From assembly GCF_003253705.1 (NCBI RefSeq), contig NZ_QKYU01000022.1:1-64000 (forward strand): 64,000 nucleotides of DNA, given 5' to 3'. This document shows positions 36,440 to 47,533 of this stretch, in pieces. A program made the position numbers and the translations under genes. Numbering within the stretch: position 1 is the stretch's first letter; every line of letters begins with the position of its first letter. Source of the DNA: Humitalea rosea (GTDB lineage: Bacteria > Pseudomonadota > Alphaproteobacteria > Acetobacterales > Acetobacteraceae). The notes under the pieces are model-generated. The model was not told where the DNA came from, ran no database searches, and saw only the letters and a program-made list of their open reading frames with translations.

Positions 36440-37210
36440 TTACCCTCTTCTGAACACGACACTGCCGAGCCAGCCGGCAAAGGCCGCGATGGCGATGCAG
36501 AGCAGACCGTAGAGGGCCGGCTGCTGCCGGGCGAGGGCATTGATGCTCGCCGCGGTGCCGACCCGCTGGACGTTGAAGATCAACTCCTGCCGCGCCACCA
36601 CCCGCGACTGGCGGACGAGCAGCACCTGCACCGCATATTCGCCGGTCGCGACGGTCGCGGGCAAGGGCAGGCGGGCGTTGAACAATTGCCCGCCGGAGAC
36701 GGCGACCGGCGCCACCTGCTCGGCCCAAAGCCCCTCCTGCTGCTTCAGGTCGAGCAAGGCGGCGCGGAAGGCCGGCGAGGCCTGCCCGCCCCGCGCCCGC
36801 AGCGGCAGGGTGTCGAGGCCGAGGCGGCGCTCCAGCCGGTCGGGCTCGGCCAGCATCTCCCAGGGCGCGCGGGTGCCGACGATGGCGTAGTAGCCGGGGA
36901 CGTTCGGGAAGGTCGCAGAAGGCCCGTTGAGCCAGAAGCCGAGCACGCGGATCTTCCGCCGCACCACCATGGGCTGCACCGGGCCGGTCGCGACGATCAG
37001 GATCTCATCGCCCGGCGCCGTCGCGGGGGTGGCGGAGATCGGGCGGGCGGTGGTGCCGAAGACGAGGATCGAGGCGCCGGTGAAGCCGGTGGTGATCTCG
37101 ACCGTGGTCTCGGCAAGCTCGGCGACCAGTGCTGGCTGCGCCAGGGCCAGCTTCGTCAGGGCCGGTAGCGGCGCCGACAGGAGCAGGGCGAGGAGGATCG
37201 CCCGCCGCAT
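36440..37210 (-). CDS. TIGR02186 family membrane protein
   Basis: A 256-residue protein of unknown function that accompanies TauE/SafE permeases. The N-terminal signal is RRAILLALLLSAPLPALTKLALA. The periplasmic beta-rich region contains TTVEITTGFTGASILVFG and VVRRKIRVLGFWLNG. A C-terminal transmembrane helix (GLLCIAIAAFAGWLGSVVF) precedes RRG. Start ATG 37210 overlaps the permease stop by one base (TGATG); GTG 37213 is the alternative. The tail topology suggests a periplasmic partner for sulfur-anion transport. Confidence 0.88.
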   Translation of the reverse strand: MRRAILLALLLSAPLPALTKLALAQPALVAELAETTVEITTGFTGASILVFGTTARPISATPATAPGDEILIVATGPVQPMVVRRKIRVLGFWLNGPSATFPNVPGYYAIVGTRAPWEMLAEPDRLERRLGLDTLPLRARGGQASPAFRAALLDLKQQEGLWAEQVAPVAVSGGQLFNARLPLPATVATGEYAVQVLLVRQSRVVARQELIFNVQRVGTAASINALARQQPALYGLLCIAIAAFAGWLGSVVFRRG

Positions 37211-38118
37211 CACGGCGCCGGTTCGGTCACGAAGGGCTGGCTCGGCGTCTGCACCAGCCCCCAGAGCAGCAGCCCCGCGACCGCCAGCACCAGCAGCCCG
37301 AGCAGGAAGCGGGTCTCCTCGCCGCGCAGCTTGGCACCCATCGCCGCACCGAATTGCGCGCCGGAGACGCCGCCCGCCAGCAGCAGCACCACCAGCACCA
37401 CATCGACGCTGCCGGTCTGGATCGATTGCAGCAAGGTGACGTTGGCGGAGACGAAGACGACCTGGAACAGGCTGGTGCCGATCACCACCGCGGTTGGCAT
37501 GCCGAGGAGGTAGATCATCGCCGGCACCAGCATGAAGCCGCCGCCGACACCCATCACCGCCGAGAGGATGCCGATGCCGAAGCCGACCAGCATCGGCGGG
37601 ATGATGGAAATATAGAGCCGCGACTTGCGATACCGCACCTTCAGCGGCAGCCCATGCATCCAGAAATGCTCATGCAGCCGGACCTGGCCATCGCGCTTCC
37701 GGTTCAGGATGGCGCCGAGGGATTCCCGCACCATCAGCGCGCCGACCGAGCCCAGCACCACGATGTAGAAGAAGGCGACCGCGAGATCGACCTGGCCCAG
37801 CCGGCGCAGCAGCGCGAACAACTGCACGCCAAGCGCCGATCCGATGAAGCCGCCGGCGAGCAAGGTCAGCCCCATCCGCGCATCCACATTGCCCCGCCGC
37901 CAATGCGACATCAGCCCCGAGACCGAGGCCCCGAGCGTCTGGCAGGCACCGGAGGCGACCGCGATGGGGGAGGGGATGCCGGTCAGGATCAGCAGCGGCG
38001 TCATCAGGAAGCCGCCGCCCACGCCGAACAGTCCTGAAAGCCAGCCCACGCCAAAACCGATGCCCAGCAGCAGCAGGGCATCCACACTCATTTCGGCAAT
38101 GGGCAGATAGACTTGCAT
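37210..38118 (-). CDS. TauE/SafE family sulfite-type exporter
   Basis: Membrane permease of 302 residues with about eight helices. Two glycine-rich repeats, GWLSGLFGVGGGFLMTP and LSAVMGVGGGFMLVP, show the family's internal duplication. Relatives export sulfite, sulfoacetate or organosulfur compounds. ATG 38118 is chosen; the longer frame to 38187 lacks support. First gene of the TauE-TIGR02186-Usp operon; the stress protein suggests protection against sulfite or similar. Confidence 0.93.
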   Translation of the reverse strand: MQVYLPIAEMSVDALLLLGIGFGVGWLSGLFGVGGGFLMTPLLILTGIPSPIAVASGACQTLGASVSGLMSHWRRGNVDARMGLTLLAGGFIGSALGVQLFALLRRLGQVDLAVAFFYIVVLGSVGALMVRESLGAILNRKRDGQVRLHEHFWMHGLPLKVRYRKSRLYISIIPPMLVGFGIGILSAVMGVGGGFMLVPAMIYLLGMPTAVVIGTSLFQVVFVSANVTLLQSIQTGSVDVVLVVLLLAGGVSGAQFGAAMGAKLRGEETRFLLGLLVLAVAGLLLWGLVQTPSQPFVTEPAP

Positions 38119-38278
38119 GATGCGGCTGCCGTCACGGGCGAGAGGCCCAACCTCGGTGTGTTTGAACCCGGAGTCCTTGCGCGGCAAGGCCGTGGCCGCG
38201 TGAATTCACCACGCAAGGCAAGGCTGCCCCGCGAAGGTTCGGGCTACCGCCGGCGGCCGGAGCGGGCAGGATGGAAGC

Positions 38279-38977
38279 ATGCAAGTCATCTTCACGCGGG
38301 CTGGGGTCCGATCCGGCGCGCGTGCCGCCGTGCCGTTGCTGCTGGGCATGGCGCCCTTCGGCCTCGTCACCGGCGTCGTCGCCCAGCAGCACGGGTTGAG
38401 CCTGCTGGAAACCGTGCTGATGAGCGCGCTGGTCTTCGCCGGATCGGCGCAATTGCTGGCGCTGGAATTCTGGGCCGATCCCGTCCCCTTCGGCACCGTG
38501 GTGCTGGCGGCCTTCGCGGTGAACCTGCGCCTGGCGCCGATGGGCCCGGCGCTGGCGCTCTGGCTGGACCGGCTGCATGGCTGGCGGCTCTGGGGCACGC
38601 TGGCGACGATGGTGGATCACTCCTTCGCGCTCTCGATCGGCGAGCAGCGCGCGGGCGGGCGGGATGCGGGCTTCATGCTGGGCGTCGGGCTGCTGCTCTG
38701 GGCGGTCTGGAACGGGCTGGTCATCGCGGGCTTCCTGGCCGGTAGCGCGGTGCGGGTGCCGGCGGGGCATCCGCTGTTCTTCGCGGCGACCGCGACCTTC
38801 CTCGCGATGCTGGTGCCGCTGTGGCGGGGCCGGGCGCGCGACCTCTGGCCCTGGCTGGTGGCGGGCGGCCTCGCGCTACTGGCGCGCGGACTGGAGGTGC
38901 CGGCGCCGGCGCCGCTGCTGCTCGGCGCCTTTACCGGGGCAGCCCTCGGCGCCTGGCGCGACGGGCGCGCGGCGTGA
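38279..38977 (+). CDS. azlC: AzlC family branched-chain amino acid exporter subunit
   Basis: Larger subunit of the AzlCD/BrnFE exporter, 232 residues, with family blocks VPLLLGMAPFGLVTGVVA, VFAGSAQLLALEFW and AFAVNLRLAPMGPAL. The small AzlD partner normally follows directly; here it is separated by an opposite-strand gene (38986-39378). Starts at ATG 38279. The gap of 160 bases upstream holds no gene. Confidence 0.92.
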   Translation: MQVIFTRAGVRSGARAAVPLLLGMAPFGLVTGVVAQQHGLSLLETVLMSALVFAGSAQLLALEFWADPVPFGTVVLAAFAVNLRLAPMGPALALWLDRLHGWRLWGTLATMVDHSFALSIGEQRAGGRDAGFMLGVGLLLWAVWNGLVIAGFLAGSAVRVPAGHPLFFAATATFLAMLVPLWRGRARDLWPWLVAGGLALLARGLEVPAPAPLLLGAFTGAALGAWRDGRAA

Positions 38978-38985
38978 GGACGGTA

Positions 38986-39378
38986 TCAGGCATGGCCGGC
39001 ACAGCCGGCCTCGGCCAGGCGCGTCGCGATCCAGGCGGTCATCGGGCTGGAGACGGCCTCGAAGGTCAGATGGTCGGGGGCGGCTTCGGAATAGGCGGCC
39101 GAGCGGTCCAGCATATGCGCCAAGGCGGCGAGCAGCGCGCCACGGTCCGGCGCGGCGGCATCTTCGCCCTGCGCCAGGGCCTGCTGCACGAAGACGCGGT
39201 AGAGCAGGGCCGTCGCCGCATCGCGCGACAGCGCGGCCTGGGCGGCCATGCGGTCGAAGGCGGCATGCACGTCGCGGCCGAAGGGGCTCTGGTCCAGATC
39301 CAGGCCGAAGTCGCGGCCGAAGCGGGTGACGGCGATGCGGCCACAGTCGCGGCGGGCGGAAAGGTTGAGCTTCGTCAT
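38986..39378 (-). CDS. hypothetical protein between azlC and azlD
   Basis: A 130-residue, probably cytoplasmic, mostly helical protein with RFGRDFGLDLDQSPFGRDVHAAF near the start (split across residues 19-41) and a cysteine near each end. No signal peptide or membrane segment. It runs opposite to azlC and azlD and ends eight bases from azlC. I do not recognise the family. Codon use and composition look normal, so it seems a real gene. Confidence 0.65.
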   Translation of the reverse strand: MTKLNLSARRDCGRIAVTRFGRDFGLDLDQSPFGRDVHAAFDRMAAQAALSRDAATALLYRVFVQQALAQGEDAAAPDRGALLAALAHMLDRSAAYSEAAPDHLTFEAVSSPMTAWIATRLAEAGCAGHA

Positions 39379-39518
39379 GGTCCTGAACTCCCTGTCCCGT
39401 GGGGGCGCCCGGTTGGGGGCGCCTTGGTGACAGACAGGAGTGCAAGGGCAGGACCGCCAGTTTGCCTCGCATTCTGCAAATCCCGGCCTGGGGCCATGCA
39501 GGCTGCGGGGCGCGTTGC

Positions 39519-39824
39519 ATGATGCTGCGCTCAGATGTGCTGCTGGCCATCCTGGGGATGGCTGCGGTGACCTACCTCTGCCGCGCCGGGGGCTATGCCG
39601 CGCTGCGGGCGATGCGGCCGCCGCCCTTCGTCGAGCGGCTGCTGCAATACCTGCCGGGCTGCCTCTTCGTCGCCTATGTCGTCCCGGGCGTGGCCCAGCT
39701 GGGGCTGGCGGGCTGGGCCGCGGCCGTCGCCTGCGTGCTGGTGCAGGCGCGGACGCGGAATTACGCGCTCTCGGCCGTGGCCGGGGTGGGGACGGTCTGG
39801 CTGCTGCGCCTCGCCGGTCAGTAG
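39519..39824 (+). CDS. azlD: AzlD family branched-chain amino acid exporter subunit
   Basis: Small subunit of the AzlCD exporter, 101 residues with three or four helices. It has TYLCRAGGYAALR near the first helix and LPGCLFVAYVVPG in the second. ATG 39519 and 39522 are tandem and either could serve. The 140 bases upstream contain the hypothetical gene's promoter region. The 3' end overlaps the convergent dehydrogenase by seven bases. Confidence 0.88.
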   Translation: MMLRSDVLLAILGMAAVTYLCRAGGYAALRAMRPPPFVERLLQYLPGCLFVAYVVPGVAQLGLAGWAAAVACVLVQARTRNYALSAVAGVGTVWLLRLAGQ

Positions 39825-40750
39825 CCGGCGGAAAAGTCCACGAGGTTCATCAGCGGCTCGCCCGCCCGCGCGCGGCGCAGGTTCTCCACCACCTGGGGTG
39901 CCGCGCTGGCGGCGATGGTGATGCTGGCGGCATGGGGGGTCAGCACGATGCCGGGATGGCGCCAGATCGGGTGCTCGGGCGGCAGCGGCTCGGGTTCGGT
40001 GACATCCAGCGCGGCGCCGGCCAGATGGCCGCTGTCCAACGCCGCCAGCAGATCCGGCTGCACCACATGCCCGCCACGGGCGGCGTTGAGCAGGTAGGAC
40101 CCGCGCGGCATCGCGGCGAAAGCCGCCGCATCCAGCACCCCGCGCGTCTCCGGCGTCAGCGGCAGCAGGCAGACCAGGATGTCCGACCCCGCGAGCACGG
40201 CGCGGAACCCCTCCGGCCCGTGATGGCAGGCGATGCCATCCAGCGTCTTTGCCCGGCGGGACCAACCGCTGACCGGGAAGCCGAGCCCCGCGAGCGCCCG
40301 GGCGGCGGCGGTGCCAAGCTCGCCCAATCCCAAAATGCCGATGCGGCGGGCGGCGGTGGCGGGCGCGGGCAGTTCCTCCCAGATCGCCGCGGCCTGCTGC
40401 GCGCGATAGGCCGGGTCCTGCCGGTGGAAGCGCAGCGTGTTGAGCAATACCCATTCGGTCATGCCCGAGGTCAGCATCCGGTCCACCAGCCGCGCGACGG
40501 GCACGCCCGGCGGCATCCCCGGCGGGCGCAGCAGATGATCCACCCCGGCACCCATCGAGACCACGAGGCGCAGCCCCGGATAGCGGCGCAGATCGGCGAG
40601 GTCATGCGTGCCCCACATCACCACCGCCTCTATGGTCGCGGGATCGCCGGTCTCGGGCCAGAGGCGGATGTCGAGCGCGGGGTCCAGCGCCAGCAACGCG
40701 TCGCGCCATTCGGCCTGGGCGGCGGGCTTGGTCGCGAGCAGCACGGCCAT
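39818..40750 (-). CDS. D-2-hydroxyacid dehydrogenase (glyoxylate/hydroxypyruvate reductase A-like)
   Basis: NAD(P)-dependent 2-hydroxyacid dehydrogenase of 310 residues. It has the cofactor loop GILGLGELGTAAARAL, the active-site Arg in NAARGGHVVQ, the Glu in VTEPEPLPPEHPIW and the His in LTPHAAS. The N-terminal SMGAGVDHLL is characteristic of GhrA, which reduces glyoxylate and hydroxypyruvate. ATG 40750 shares its first base with the TGA stop of the upstream membrane-protein gene. Confidence 0.92.
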   Translation of the reverse strand: MAVLLATKPAAQAEWRDALLALDPALDIRLWPETGDPATIEAVVMWGTHDLADLRRYPGLRLVVSMGAGVDHLLRPPGMPPGVPVARLVDRMLTSGMTEWVLLNTLRFHRQDPAYRAQQAAAIWEELPAPATAARRIGILGLGELGTAAARALAGLGFPVSGWSRRAKTLDGIACHHGPEGFRAVLAGSDILVCLLPLTPETRGVLDAAAFAAMPRGSYLLNAARGGHVVQPDLLAALDSGHLAGAALDVTEPEPLPPEHPIWRHPGIVLTPHAASITIAASAAPQVVENLRRARAGEPLMNLVDFSAGY

Positions 40751-41178
40751 CAGGCAGCCTCCTCCCAGGCGGGTTCGTCCTCGCTGGGGGGCAGGTCGCG
40801 GATGAAGCTGCGCCAGTTTTCCTTGCGGGTCGCGGCGAGTTTCGTGCCGTCAGGCAATTCGGCGAAGAGGCTCAGCACGCCCTGGGACCAGAGCGCGTCG
40901 AAATGCGTCTCCGATTGCAGCGCCCAGGCCGAGGCGCGGTCGAACACGCCATCCTTGATGTCCGGCTGCACCTTGGCGATCCACCAGTAGCACCCCGCCG
41001 CCAGTAGCACCGCGCCGAGGTAGAAATGCACCAGCGACGTCGCGGCGAAGGAAAGGCCGAGGATGGCCGCGACCGGCCAGATGTTCTCGGCGTAGCGATA
41101 GACCGGGCTGCCCGGGCTGTTCATCTTGCGGATGTGGACGCCGAGCTTGATGCGCTCCCGATCCAGCAACCAGGCCAT
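40750..41178 (-). CDS. hypothetical membrane protein
   Basis: A 142-residue protein. The polar N-terminus (MAWLLDRERIKLGVHIRKMN) is followed by two hydrophobic segments (about residues 36-66 in total) and a soluble C-terminus with acidic tail. ATG 41178 is preferred because AGGGAG stands nine bases before it; GTG 41196, overlapping the yejF stop, is the alternative. Apparently co-transcribed with yejF and the hydroxyacid dehydrogenase. Family not recognised. Confidence 0.68.
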   Translation of the reverse strand: MAWLLDRERIKLGVHIRKMNSPGSPVYRYAENIWPVAAILGLSFAATSLVHFYLGAVLLAAGCYWWIAKVQPDIKDGVFDRASAWALQSETHFDALWSQGVLSLFAELPDGTKLAATRKENWRSFIRDLPPSEDEPAWEEAA

Positions 41179-41192
41179 CCGGTCCAACTCCC

Positions 41193-42803
<1,611 letters not shown>

Positions 42804-42833
42804 GCGGAGAGGCTCAGGCGCATATCCTGCTTT

Positions 42834-42860
42834 GCCTTGCCGCGACCATCGCGGCAAGGC
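42834..42860 (-). other. perfect 12-bp stem-loop before yejF
   Basis: GCCTTGCCGCGA (42834-42845) and TCGCGGCAAGGC (42849-42860) are exactly complementary around a CCA loop. It lies between the stop of the secreted-protein gene and the yejF start. No T-run follows on the - strand, so it is either a Rho-type or attenuating structure, or an mRNA-stabilising one. Confidence 0.7.
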
Positions 42861-42870
42861 GGGCGCAGGC

Positions 42871-43368
42871 TCAGTTGCGCGGCGGGATTTCCGAGATGCG
42901 CAGGGAGGCGCGCTGCGGCGTGCCGCGCTCGAAGGTGCCGATCCAGAAGTTGTAGTTCCCGCTGCGCGGATTCTGGATGACGATGCCGGGGTTCACCCCT
43001 TCCAGGTCGTCGTTGCAGATCCAGTTGCCGGCCGGGTCGTTGATCACCAGCGTCGTGTCGGTGTTCGCCACGACCGAGATGTAGAGCGGGTATTCGCCGG
43101 CCGTGTAGTTCAGGTCCACATCCGGCTTGCTGAAGTCGATCCAGCCGCCGCATTCCGGGCCGATCCCCGTCGCCTCGCCATCGCCGCCCGCCTCGACCGC
43201 GACCACCGTCGGATCGGGCTCGAAGCCCGAACGCAGGTTCAGCGTGGTGTAGCGGGGCGGCGCCTGCCAGTTCGGGGTGGCGCTGGGCTGCGCGCCCTTC
43301 GACTGGGCAAGGACATCCCCACCGGCGAGAAACACGAAGACGGCAGCGGCGACGGCTGTTTTCAGCAT
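42871..43368 (-). CDS. hypothetical secreted protein inside the yej cluster
   Basis: A 165-residue exported protein with a clear signal peptide (MLKTAVAAAVFVFLAGGDVLAQ). The mature part is beta-rich: TTLNLRSGFEPDP, GWIDFSKPDVDLNY, TTLVINDPAGNW, and GNYNFWIGTFERG. It has two cysteines, in ECGGW and WICND. The pattern recalls pre-peptidase-C-like beta-sandwich domains, which is an inference. It interrupts the standard yejABEF order between yejE and yejF. Family not recognised. Confidence 0.72.
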   Translation of the reverse strand: MLKTAVAAAVFVFLAGGDVLAQSKGAQPSATPNWQAPPRYTTLNLRSGFEPDPTVVAVEAGGDGEATGIGPECGGWIDFSKPDVDLNYTAGEYPLYISVVANTDTTLVINDPAGNWICNDDLEGVNPGIVIQNPRSGNYNFWIGTFERGTPQRASLRISEIPPRN

Positions 43369-43495
43369 AGCGGTTCATCCCTGTTCGACCGGCCCGGCAG
43401 AAGGCGGGGGCGTGCTCGGCGCCCCGGAGCATGGCGCAATACGGCCCCCCCCGCCAATCGGGGTCCCCGCGGGTGACGAAGATATCATTGCGATC

Positions 43496-44536
43496 TCAAC
43501 CTCCCCCGCCCGGCAGCTTGCGCGGGTCGAAGGCATCGCGCACCGCCTCGCCGACGAAGATCAGCAGCATCAGCACGCCCCCCAGCACGACGAAGGCGGT
43601 CACCCCGAGCCAGGGCGCCTGGAGGTTGTTCTTGCCCTGCGCCACCAGTTCCCCCAGCGAGGGCGAGCCCGGCGGCAGGCCGAAGCCCAGGAAGTCCAGG
43701 CTGGCGAGCAAGGTCACCGAGCCCGAGAGGATGAAGGGCAGGAAGGTCAGCGTCGCGACCATGGCGTTGGGCAGGATGTGGCGGAACATCAGCGCCGCAT
43801 CGGAGACGCCCAGCGCCTTGGCCGCCCGCACGTAATCGAGGTTGCGGCCGCGCAGGAATTCGGCGCGGACCACCCCGGTCAGCCCCATCCAGGAGAACAG
43901 CAGCAGGAAGATCAGCAGGGTCCAGAACCCCGGCTGCAACACGCTGGCCAGGATGATCAGCAGGAACAGCTGCGGCATCCCCGACCAGACCTCGATGAAG
44001 CGCTGGAAGGACAGGTCCACCCAGCCGCCATAGAACCCCTGCACCGCCCCCGCCGCGACCCCGAGCACGGAGGAGGCGATGGTCAGCGCGAAGCCGAACA
44101 GCACGCTGATGCGGAATCCCCAGATCACCCGCGCCAGCACATCCCGCGCCTGGTCGTCGGTGCCGAGCGGATTGCGCCAGGACGGCGGCGCCGGGGAGGG
44201 GCGGCCGAGGTCGGCCACCACGCTGTCATGCCGGTAGGGCACCAGCGGCCACAGCATCCAGCCGTCATGCGCGGCGATCTCGGCGCGGAATTCCCGGTCG
44301 CGCCAATCGGCGGCGGTGGGCAGCCCGTCGGGGAGGATGTCGCTCTCGGCGTATTCGGTCGGCACGGGGAAGAAGAAATGCCCGTCCACCCGCGCGATCA
44401 AAGGCCGGTTGTTGGCGACCCCTTCGGCGAAGAGCGTCAGCAGGAACAGCACCACGAAAATCCACAGCGACCACCAGCCCCGGCGGTTGGCGCGGAAATT
44501 CGCGAGGCGGCGGCGCGTGATCGGCGACAGGCTCAT
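43496..44536 (-). CDS. yejE: peptide ABC transporter permease (YejE type)
   Basis: Inner-membrane subunit, 346 residues. It has a long periplasmic insert after the first helix ([21 protein letters not shown]), typical of Yej[22 protein letters not shown] is the OppC-type N-terminal motif, and [21 protein letters not shown] the EAA-like loop. ATGA overlap with yejB. The 127-base gap before the secreted-protein gene has a short GGGGCG/CGCCCC inverted repeat. Confidence 0.94.
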   Translation of the reverse strand: MSLSPITRRRLANFRANRRGWWSLWIFVVLFLLTLFAEGVANNRPLIARVDGHFFFPVPTEYAESDILPDGLPTAADWRDREFRAEIAAHDGWMLWPLVPYRHDSVVADLGRPSPAPPSWRNPLGTDDQARDVLARVIWGFRISVLFGFALTIASSVLGVAAGAVQGFYGGWVDLSFQRFIEVWSGMPQLFLLIILASVLQPGFWTLLIFLLLFSWMGLTGVVRAEFLRGRNLDYVRAAKALGVSDAALMFRHILPNAMVATLTFLPFILSGSVTLLASLDFLGFGLPPGSPSLGELVAQGKNNLQAPWLGVTAFVVLGGVLMLLIFVGEAVRDAFDPRKLPGGGG

Positions 44537-45624
44537 TGGCGGGCCGAGAAATCGATGCGCGGATCGACCACCGTGTACATCAGGTCGCCGACCAACTGCA
44601 TGACCAGCCCCAACAGGGTGAAGATGTAGAGGGTCGCGAACATCACCGGGTAATCGCGCCGGATCGCCGCCTCGAAGCCGAGCAGCCCGAGCCCGTCCAG
44701 GCTGAAGACGATCTCCACCAGCAGCGCCCCGGTGAAGAGGATGCCGATGAACGCGGCAGGGAAGCCCGCGATGATCAGCAGCATCGCGTTGCGGAAGACA
44801 TGGCCATAGAGCACCCGAGTCTCACCCGCCCCTTTGGCCCGGGCGGTGACGACGTATTGCTTGCCGATCTCATCCATGAAGGCGTTCTTGGTCAGCATGG
44901 TCAGCCCCGCGAAGCCGCCCGCGACCAGCACCAGGGTCGGCAGCGCCATGTGCCAGGCATAGTCCGCGGCACGGCTCCAGAAGGGCAGCAACTCGGCGCC
45001 GGGGCTCGCGAGCCCCCGCAGCGGGAACCACTGCACGAAGGAGCCGCCGGCGAAGAGCACCACCAGCAGGATCGCGAACAGGAAGCCCGGGATGGCATAG
45101 CCGGTCAGCACCGCGACGCTGCTCCAGACATCGAAGCGCGAGCCGTCCCGCACCGCCTTGCGGATGCCGAGCGGGATCGAGATCAGATAGACCAGAAGCG
45201 TGGACCACAGCCCGAGCGAGACGCTGACCGGCATCTTGTCCCGGATCAGCGCGATCACCGGACGGTCCTGGAACAGGCTGCGGCCGAAGTCGAAGGTCAA
45301 GTAGCCCTTCATCATCTCGTAGAAGCGGACATGGGCGGGCTTGTCGAAGCCGAACATCTTCTCGATGTCGCGCACGATCGCCGGGTCCAGGCCGCGGGCG
45401 CCGCGATAGGTGGCGCTTTCATTGCCCCCCTGCTGTGGCGCACGGACCTCGCCGCCGCCCTCGCCACTCAGCCGGCCGAGCGTGGCACCCTCGCCCTTGA
45501 TCTCGGCCAGCAACTGCTCGACGGGCCCGCCGGGGGCGAGCTGCACCACGGCGAAATTGATCAGGATGATGCCGAACAAGGTCGGGATGATCAGCAGCAG
45601 CCGCCGGAAAAGGTAGGCCCCCAC
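44533..45624 (-). CDS. yejB: peptide ABC transporter permease (YejB type)
   Basis: Inner-membrane subunit, 363 residues. It begins [21 protein letters not shown], the OppB-type first helix, with the family insert [18 protein letters not shown]. The EAA-like segment reads [20 protein letters not shown] 45624 overlaps the yejA stop by one base (TAGTG) and is clearly the start; the upstream frame to 45678 is yejA antiphase. Coupled to yejE. Confidence 0.94.
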   Translation of the reverse strand: MGAYLFRRLLLIIPTLFGIILINFAVVQLAPGGPVEQLLAEIKGEGATLGRLSGEGGGEVRAPQQGGNESATYRGARGLDPAIVRDIEKMFGFDKPAHVRFYEMMKGYLTFDFGRSLFQDRPVIALIRDKMPVSVSLGLWSTLLVYLISIPLGIRKAVRDGSRFDVWSSVAVLTGYAIPGFLFAILLVVLFAGGSFVQWFPLRGLASPGAELLPFWSRAADYAWHMALPTLVLVAGGFAGLTMLTKNAFMDEIGKQYVVTARAKGAGETRVLYGHVFRNAMLLIIAGFPAAFIGILFTGALLVEIVFSLDGLGLLGFEAAIRRDYPVMFATLYIFTLLGLVMQLVGDLMYTVVDPRIDFSARQ

Positions 45625-47498
45625 TACAGCGACCGCCGCGCTTCCGCCGTCGCCGCATCGCGCGCCGCATCGATCCACCAGGAGGTGGGGAAGCCGAGCC
45701 CGTAGCGCGGATTTTTCTCAGGCCGCCCGAAGCGGTCCCAATAGGCGAGGCGGAAGGTGCGGCTGTGCCAGTTCGGGATGACGAAGTGGTTCCACAGCAG
45801 CACCCGGTCCAGCGCGCGGACGCTGGCGGTCAGGCTCGGCAGGTCGGGGGCGGCGATCACCTTGTCCACCAGCGCATCGACCACCGGGTCGCAGATGCCG
45901 ACGACGTTCTGGCTGCCGCGCTGGGCCGCGGTGGCGCAGGTGAAGTAGTCGCGCTGCTCATTGCCCGGGCTGTTGGACTGCGGGATCACATCGACCGTCA
46001 TGTCGTAGTCGAAGGCATCGGTCCGCACCTGGTATTGCGCGGGATCGACCGTGCGGACCCGCGCCTCCACCCCGATCCGCGCCAGGGCCTGGACGAAGGG
46101 CAATGCGACGCGTTCGAAGGATGGCCCGTTCAGCAGGATCTCGAAGTCGAAGGGCTGGCCTTGGGGGCCGACAAGGCGGCGCTCGCGGATGGTCCAGCCG
46201 GCCTCCCGCAGCAGCCGCAGGGCGGCGCGGGTGCCGTCGCGGTTGCTGCCGCTGCCGTCGGTCTTGGGCAGATGGAATTCCTGGGTGAAGACCTCGGGCG
46301 GCAGTTGCGCGCGGAAGGGCTCCAGCAATGCGCGTTCATCGCCCTGCGGCAGCCCGCGTGACGAAAAATCGGAATTGGAGAAGTAGGATTCGGTCCGCGC
46401 ATAGGCGCCATAGAACAGGTTGGCGTTCATCCATTCAAAGTCGAACACCAGCCCCAGCGCCTCGCGCACGCGGCGGTCCTGGAACATCGGCCGGCGCAGG
46501 TTCATGGCGAAGGCCTGCATGCCCGTGGGCAGCTCGTGGCGGATCTCGTCCAGCTTCACGAGCCCGGCGCGGCGGGCGGGGAAGTCATAGGCGGTGGCCC
46601 AGTCGCGGGCGATGTTCTCGGTGCGGAAATCCACCTGACCGGCCTTGAACGCCTCCAGCGCCACGGTGCTGTCGCGGTAGTAGTCGTAGCGGATGGTGTC
46701 GAAGTTGTTCTGGCCGCGCTGGGTCGGCAGGTCGCGGCCCCAGGCATCGGGGACGCGGGTATAGGTCACGCCGCGCCCGGCCTCGAAGCTCTCGATCCGG
46801 TAGGGGCCGGAGCCGAGCGGCACCTCCAGCAGCGGGCGGGAGAAATCCCGCCCCTCCCACCAATGGCGGGGCAGCGGCGAGATCTGGCCGATGATCAGCG
46901 CCAATTCGCGGTTGTCGCCGTTCTTGAAGCCGAAGCGCACCCGGCGTGGCGTTTCGGCGACGCATTCGGCGACATCGGTGTAATAGGCGCGGAACCCCGG
47001 CCGCCCGTGCTCGCGCAGCACGCCGAAGGTCCAGGCGACGTCATCGGCGGTGATCGGCTTGCCGTCGTGCCATTTGGCGCTCTCACGCAAGGTGAAGGTG
47101 ACCGAGAGCCCATCGGCGGCGAGGTCGAGGTATTCCGCCAGATGCGCGTATTCGACGCTGGCCTCATCCGGATTCGAGGCCATCAGGCTGTCGTAGAGCA
47201 GCCCGAGGCCAACCGCCGCGGTGCCGCGCAGGATGAACTGGTTGAAGCTGTCGAAGGAGCCGAGCGCGGTCAGCGCGATCGCCCCGCCTTTGGGCGCCTC
47301 GGGGTTCACCCAAGGGAAGGCCGGGAAATCCGCGGGCAGGGCCGGGGGCGCCAGCAGGGACAGCGCGTGGCGGCGTTCGGAGGGCGCGGGCGCCGCGGTC
47401 TGGGCCTGGACCTGGGTCTGGGCCTGGGCCTGGGGGGCCAGCGAGGGAAGCGGCAGCCCGGTCGCGAGACCGGCGGCGAGGAGGTGGCGTCGGTGCAT
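45624..47498 (-). CDS. yejA: peptide ABC transporter substrate-binding protein (YejA type)
   Basis: Periplasmic receptor of 624 residues in the cluster-C (OppA/YejA) class. The signal peptide [21 protein letters not shown] is followed by a low-complexity [11 protein letters not shown] spacer. Family blocks are [30 protein letters not shown], and [15 protein letters not shown]. It binds oligopeptides and peptide antibiotics such as microcin C for the YejBEF permease. The spacer DNA (about 47401-47440) is a degenerate TGGGCC-type hexamer repeat. Confidence 0.94.
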   Translation of the reverse strand: MHRRHLLAAGLATGLPLPSLAPQAQAQTQVQAQTAAPAPSERRHALSLLAPPALPADFPAFPWVNPEAPKGGAIALTALGSFDSFNQFILRGTAAVGLGLLYDSLMASNPDEASVEYAHLAEYLDLAADGLSVTFTLRESAKWHDGKPITADDVAWTFGVLREHGRPGFRAYYTDVAECVAETPRRVRFGFKNGDNRELALIIGQISPLPRHWWEGRDFSRPLLEVPLGSGPYRIESFEAGRGVTYTRVPDAWGRDLPTQRGQNNFDTIRYDYYRDSTVALEAFKAGQVDFRTENIARDWATAYDFPARRAGLVKLDEIRHELPTGMQAFAMNLRRPMFQDRRVREALGLVFDFEWMNANLFYGAYARTESYFSNSDFSSRGLPQGDERALLEPFRAQLPPEVFTQEFHLPKTDGSGSNRDGTRAALRLLREAGWTIRERRLVGPQGQPFDFEILLNGPSFERVALPFVQALARIGVEARVRTVDPAQYQVRTDAFDYDMTVDVIPQSNSPGNEQRDYFTCATAAQRGSQNVVGICDPVVDALVDKVIAAPDLPSLTASVRALDRVLLWNHFVIPNWHSRTFRLAYWDRFGRPEKNPRYGLGFPTSWWIDAARDAATAEARRSL

Positions 47499-47533
47499 GG
47501 GTGCAGAGTGGGGGCGCCCGCCGCCGCCCGCAA

